DNA of 7,543 nucleotides from Oligoflexia bacterium (GTDB lineage: Bacteria; Bdellovibrionota; UBA1018), in NCBI GenBank assembly GCA_025352185.1, contig JANXTV010000320.1, forward strand, positions 1 through 7,543. Direction: 5' to 3'. The translations under genes and the position numbers were made by a program. Each line of letters starts with the position of its first letter. Positions within the stretch are counted from its first letter, which is position 1. Of this stretch, positions 6,065 to 7,543 are shown piece after piece. Below the pieces are notes generated by a model. The model was not told the origin of the DNA. It was given only the letters and a program-made list of their open reading frames with translations, and did no database searches.

Positions 6065-7543
6065 ATGAAAGACCTTTTAAACTTTTTCGATAAGCCAAAA
6101 GATCCACTGAGCTTCATTGGGATGCGCATCTCGCTCGCATCGCCGGAGAAGATCCGTGAGTGGTCTTTCGGCGAAGTGAAGAAGCCGGAAACCATTAACT
6201 ACCGTACCTTCAAGCCGGAACGCGACGGACTCTTCTGCGCGAAGATCTTCGGACCCGTGAAGGATTACGAATGTAACTGCGGTAAGTATAAACGCATGAA
6301 GCACCGCGGAGTTGTCTGCGAAAAGTGCGGCGTGGAAGTCATCCAGTCGAAAGTTCGCCGAGAACGTCTCGGACACATCGAACTCGCGACCCCGGTTGCT
6401 CACATCTGGTTCCTGCGCTCCCTTCCTTCCCGGATCGGCGCCCTCCTCGATGTCACCCTGAAGGATCTCGAAAAGGTCCTTTACTGCGAAGCTTGGCTCA
6501 TCACTGATCCAGGTAACTCGGGTATCGAAGAAAACACCGTGATCGGTGAAGAAAAATACCAACAGCTCATTAAAGACGGAATGAACTTCCAAGCGGCGAT
6601 GGGTGGAGAAACCATCCGCGACGCTCTCAAGCGCGTGGACATCGAGATTCTTTCTCGCCAGCTCCGCCGTGAAATGAAGCAAACCACTTCCGAAGCTCAG
6701 CGCACGAAACTCTCGAAGCGTCTGAAAGTCGTCGAAGCATTCAAAAACTCGGGCACTAATAAACCGGAGTGGATGATGCTCGAAGTGATTCCGGTCATTC
6801 CACCGGAACTTCGCCCACTCGTTCCTCTCGATGGTGGCCGTTTCGCTACCTCGGACTTGAACGATCTCTATCGTCGCGTCATTAACCGGAATAACCGGTT
6901 AAAGCGCCTGATGGAATTAAACGCACCAGAAATTATCGTTCGTAACGAAAAGCGCATGCTTCAAGAAGCCGTCGACGCGCTCTTCGATAACGGCCGTCGC
7001 GGTAAGACCTTCACGGGTCCTAATAAACGTCCTCTGCGCTCCCTTTCCGACATGCTTAAGGGTAAGCAAGGCCGTTTCCGTCAGAACTTACTCGGAAAAC
7101 GAGTCGATTACTCGGGTCGTTCGGTTATCGTCGTCGGACCTGAACTTCGCTTGCACCAGTGCGGACTTCCGAAAGTCATGGCGCTCGAGCTGTTCAAACC
7201 GTTCATCTATAATAAACTCTCCGAATACGGCTACGTCACGACCATTAAATCTGCGAAGAAAATGGTCGAGAAACAACGCCAAGAAGTCTGGGACATCCTT
7301 GAAGAAGTGGTGAAAGAGCACCCGGTGATGCTGAACCGCGCACCGACTCTTCACCGTCTCGGAATCCAGGCGTTCGAGCCCGTTCTGATCGAAGGAAAAG
7401 CCATTCAGCTTCACCCTCTCGTCTGCGCGGCGTTTAACGCCGACTTCGACGGTGACCAGATGGCCGTGCACGTCCCGCTCTCGATCGAAGCTCAGATCGA
7501 AGCCCGCGTGCTCATGATGTCGACGAACAACATCCTTTCGCCA
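6065..7543 (+). CDS. rpoC: RNA polymerase beta' subunit, N-terminal part (3' end outside window)
   Basis: RpoC carries the catalytic magnesium of RNA polymerase. The frame is open from ATG 6065 to the window end (493 codons), with AGGGA at 6055-6059 five bases before the start. The zinc ribbon that contacts downstream and exiting nucleic acid has C70, C72, C85 and C88 (ECNCGKYKR, VVCEKCGVEV). The switch/rudder-side segment starts at R322 (RPLRSLSDMLKGKQGRF, RQNLLGKRVDYSGRSVIVVGP). The catalytic loop NADFDGDQM places the metal-binding aspartates at D460, D462 and D464. All of these numbers equal those of E. coli, so the N-terminal region has no net insertion or deletion. HPVMLNRAPTLHRLGIQAFEP just before the loop is also canonical. 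The trigger loop, the bridge helix and the rest of the protein are beyond the window. It is 80 bases downstream of rpoB and surely co-transcribed with it. Confidence 0.98.
   Translation, partial: MKDLLNFFDKPKDPLSFIGMRISLASPEKIREWSFGEVKKPETINYRTFKPERDGLFCAKIFGPVKDYECNCGKYKRMKHRGVVCEKCGVEVIQSKVRRERLGHIELATPVAHIWFLRSLPSRIGALLDVTLKDLEKVLYCEAWLITDPGNSGIEENTVIGEEKYQQLIKDGMNFQAAMGGETIRDALKRVDIEILSRQLRREMKQTTSEAQRTKLSKRLKVVEAFKNSGTNKPEWMMLEVIPVIPPELRPLVPLDGGRFATSDLNDLYRRVINRNNRLKRLMELNAPEIIVRNEKRMLQEAVDALFDNGRRGKTFTGPNKRPLRSLSDMLKGKQGRFRQNLLGKRVDYSGRSVIVVGPELRLHQCGLPKVMALELFKPFIYNKLSEYGYVTTIKSAKKMVEKQRQEVWDILEEVVKEHPVMLNRAPTLHRLGIQAFEPVLIEGKAIQLHPLVCAAFNADFDGDQMAVHVPLSIEAQIEARVLMMSTNNILSP

Overview
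This window is a piece of the universally conserved bacterial ribosomal-protein/RNA-polymerase cluster, all on the + strand: rplA (3' part) - rplJ - rplL - rpoB - rpoC (5' part). The two RNA polymerase genes take up about three quarters of it. I see no mobile element, CRISPR array, tRNA or rRNA gene, and no accessory system. The points of interest are in the gaps between genes and at one apparent reading-frame break near the end of rpoB.

Layout. Bases 1-398 encode the last ~131 residues of ribosomal protein L1. rplJ (L10) follows after only 23 bases. A 192-base gap (956-1147) with several possible small hairpins precedes rplL (L7/L12). A 338-base gap (1517-1854) separates rplL from rpoB. It begins with a weak terminator-like hairpin overlapping the rplL stop codon. 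It also holds a 90-base element closed by a perfect 12-bp inverted repeat, and at least one more good hairpin. rpoB runs from 1855 to 5984 but needs a one-base frame correction near 5710-5715 to read through. An 80-base gap with a very GC-rich 9-bp hairpin leads to rpoC, which is open at the window end (6065-7543, 493 codons read).

How the genes work together. L1, L10 and L12 are large-subunit stalk proteins; L10 carries the L12 dimers that recruit translation factors. RpoB and RpoC form the catalytic core of RNA polymerase. Bacteria need several L12 copies per ribosome but far fewer polymerase subunits. In E. coli the rplL-rpoB gap is of similar length and contains a partial attenuator and an RNase III processing site. 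The structures here sit in the same place and could do the same work, but that is inference.

Organism. Every gene is a clear bacterial ortholog. RpoB, about 1376 residues after frame correction, has the two lineage inserts typical of Proteobacteria-type beta subunits. RpoC residue numbering matches E. coli exactly at the zinc ribbon, the switch region and the NADFDGDQM loop. The rifampicin-region variant DQTNPL and the moderate GC content would fit a Bdellovibrionota or other former 'deltaproteobacterial' lineage. I cannot place it more precisely without a database comparison.
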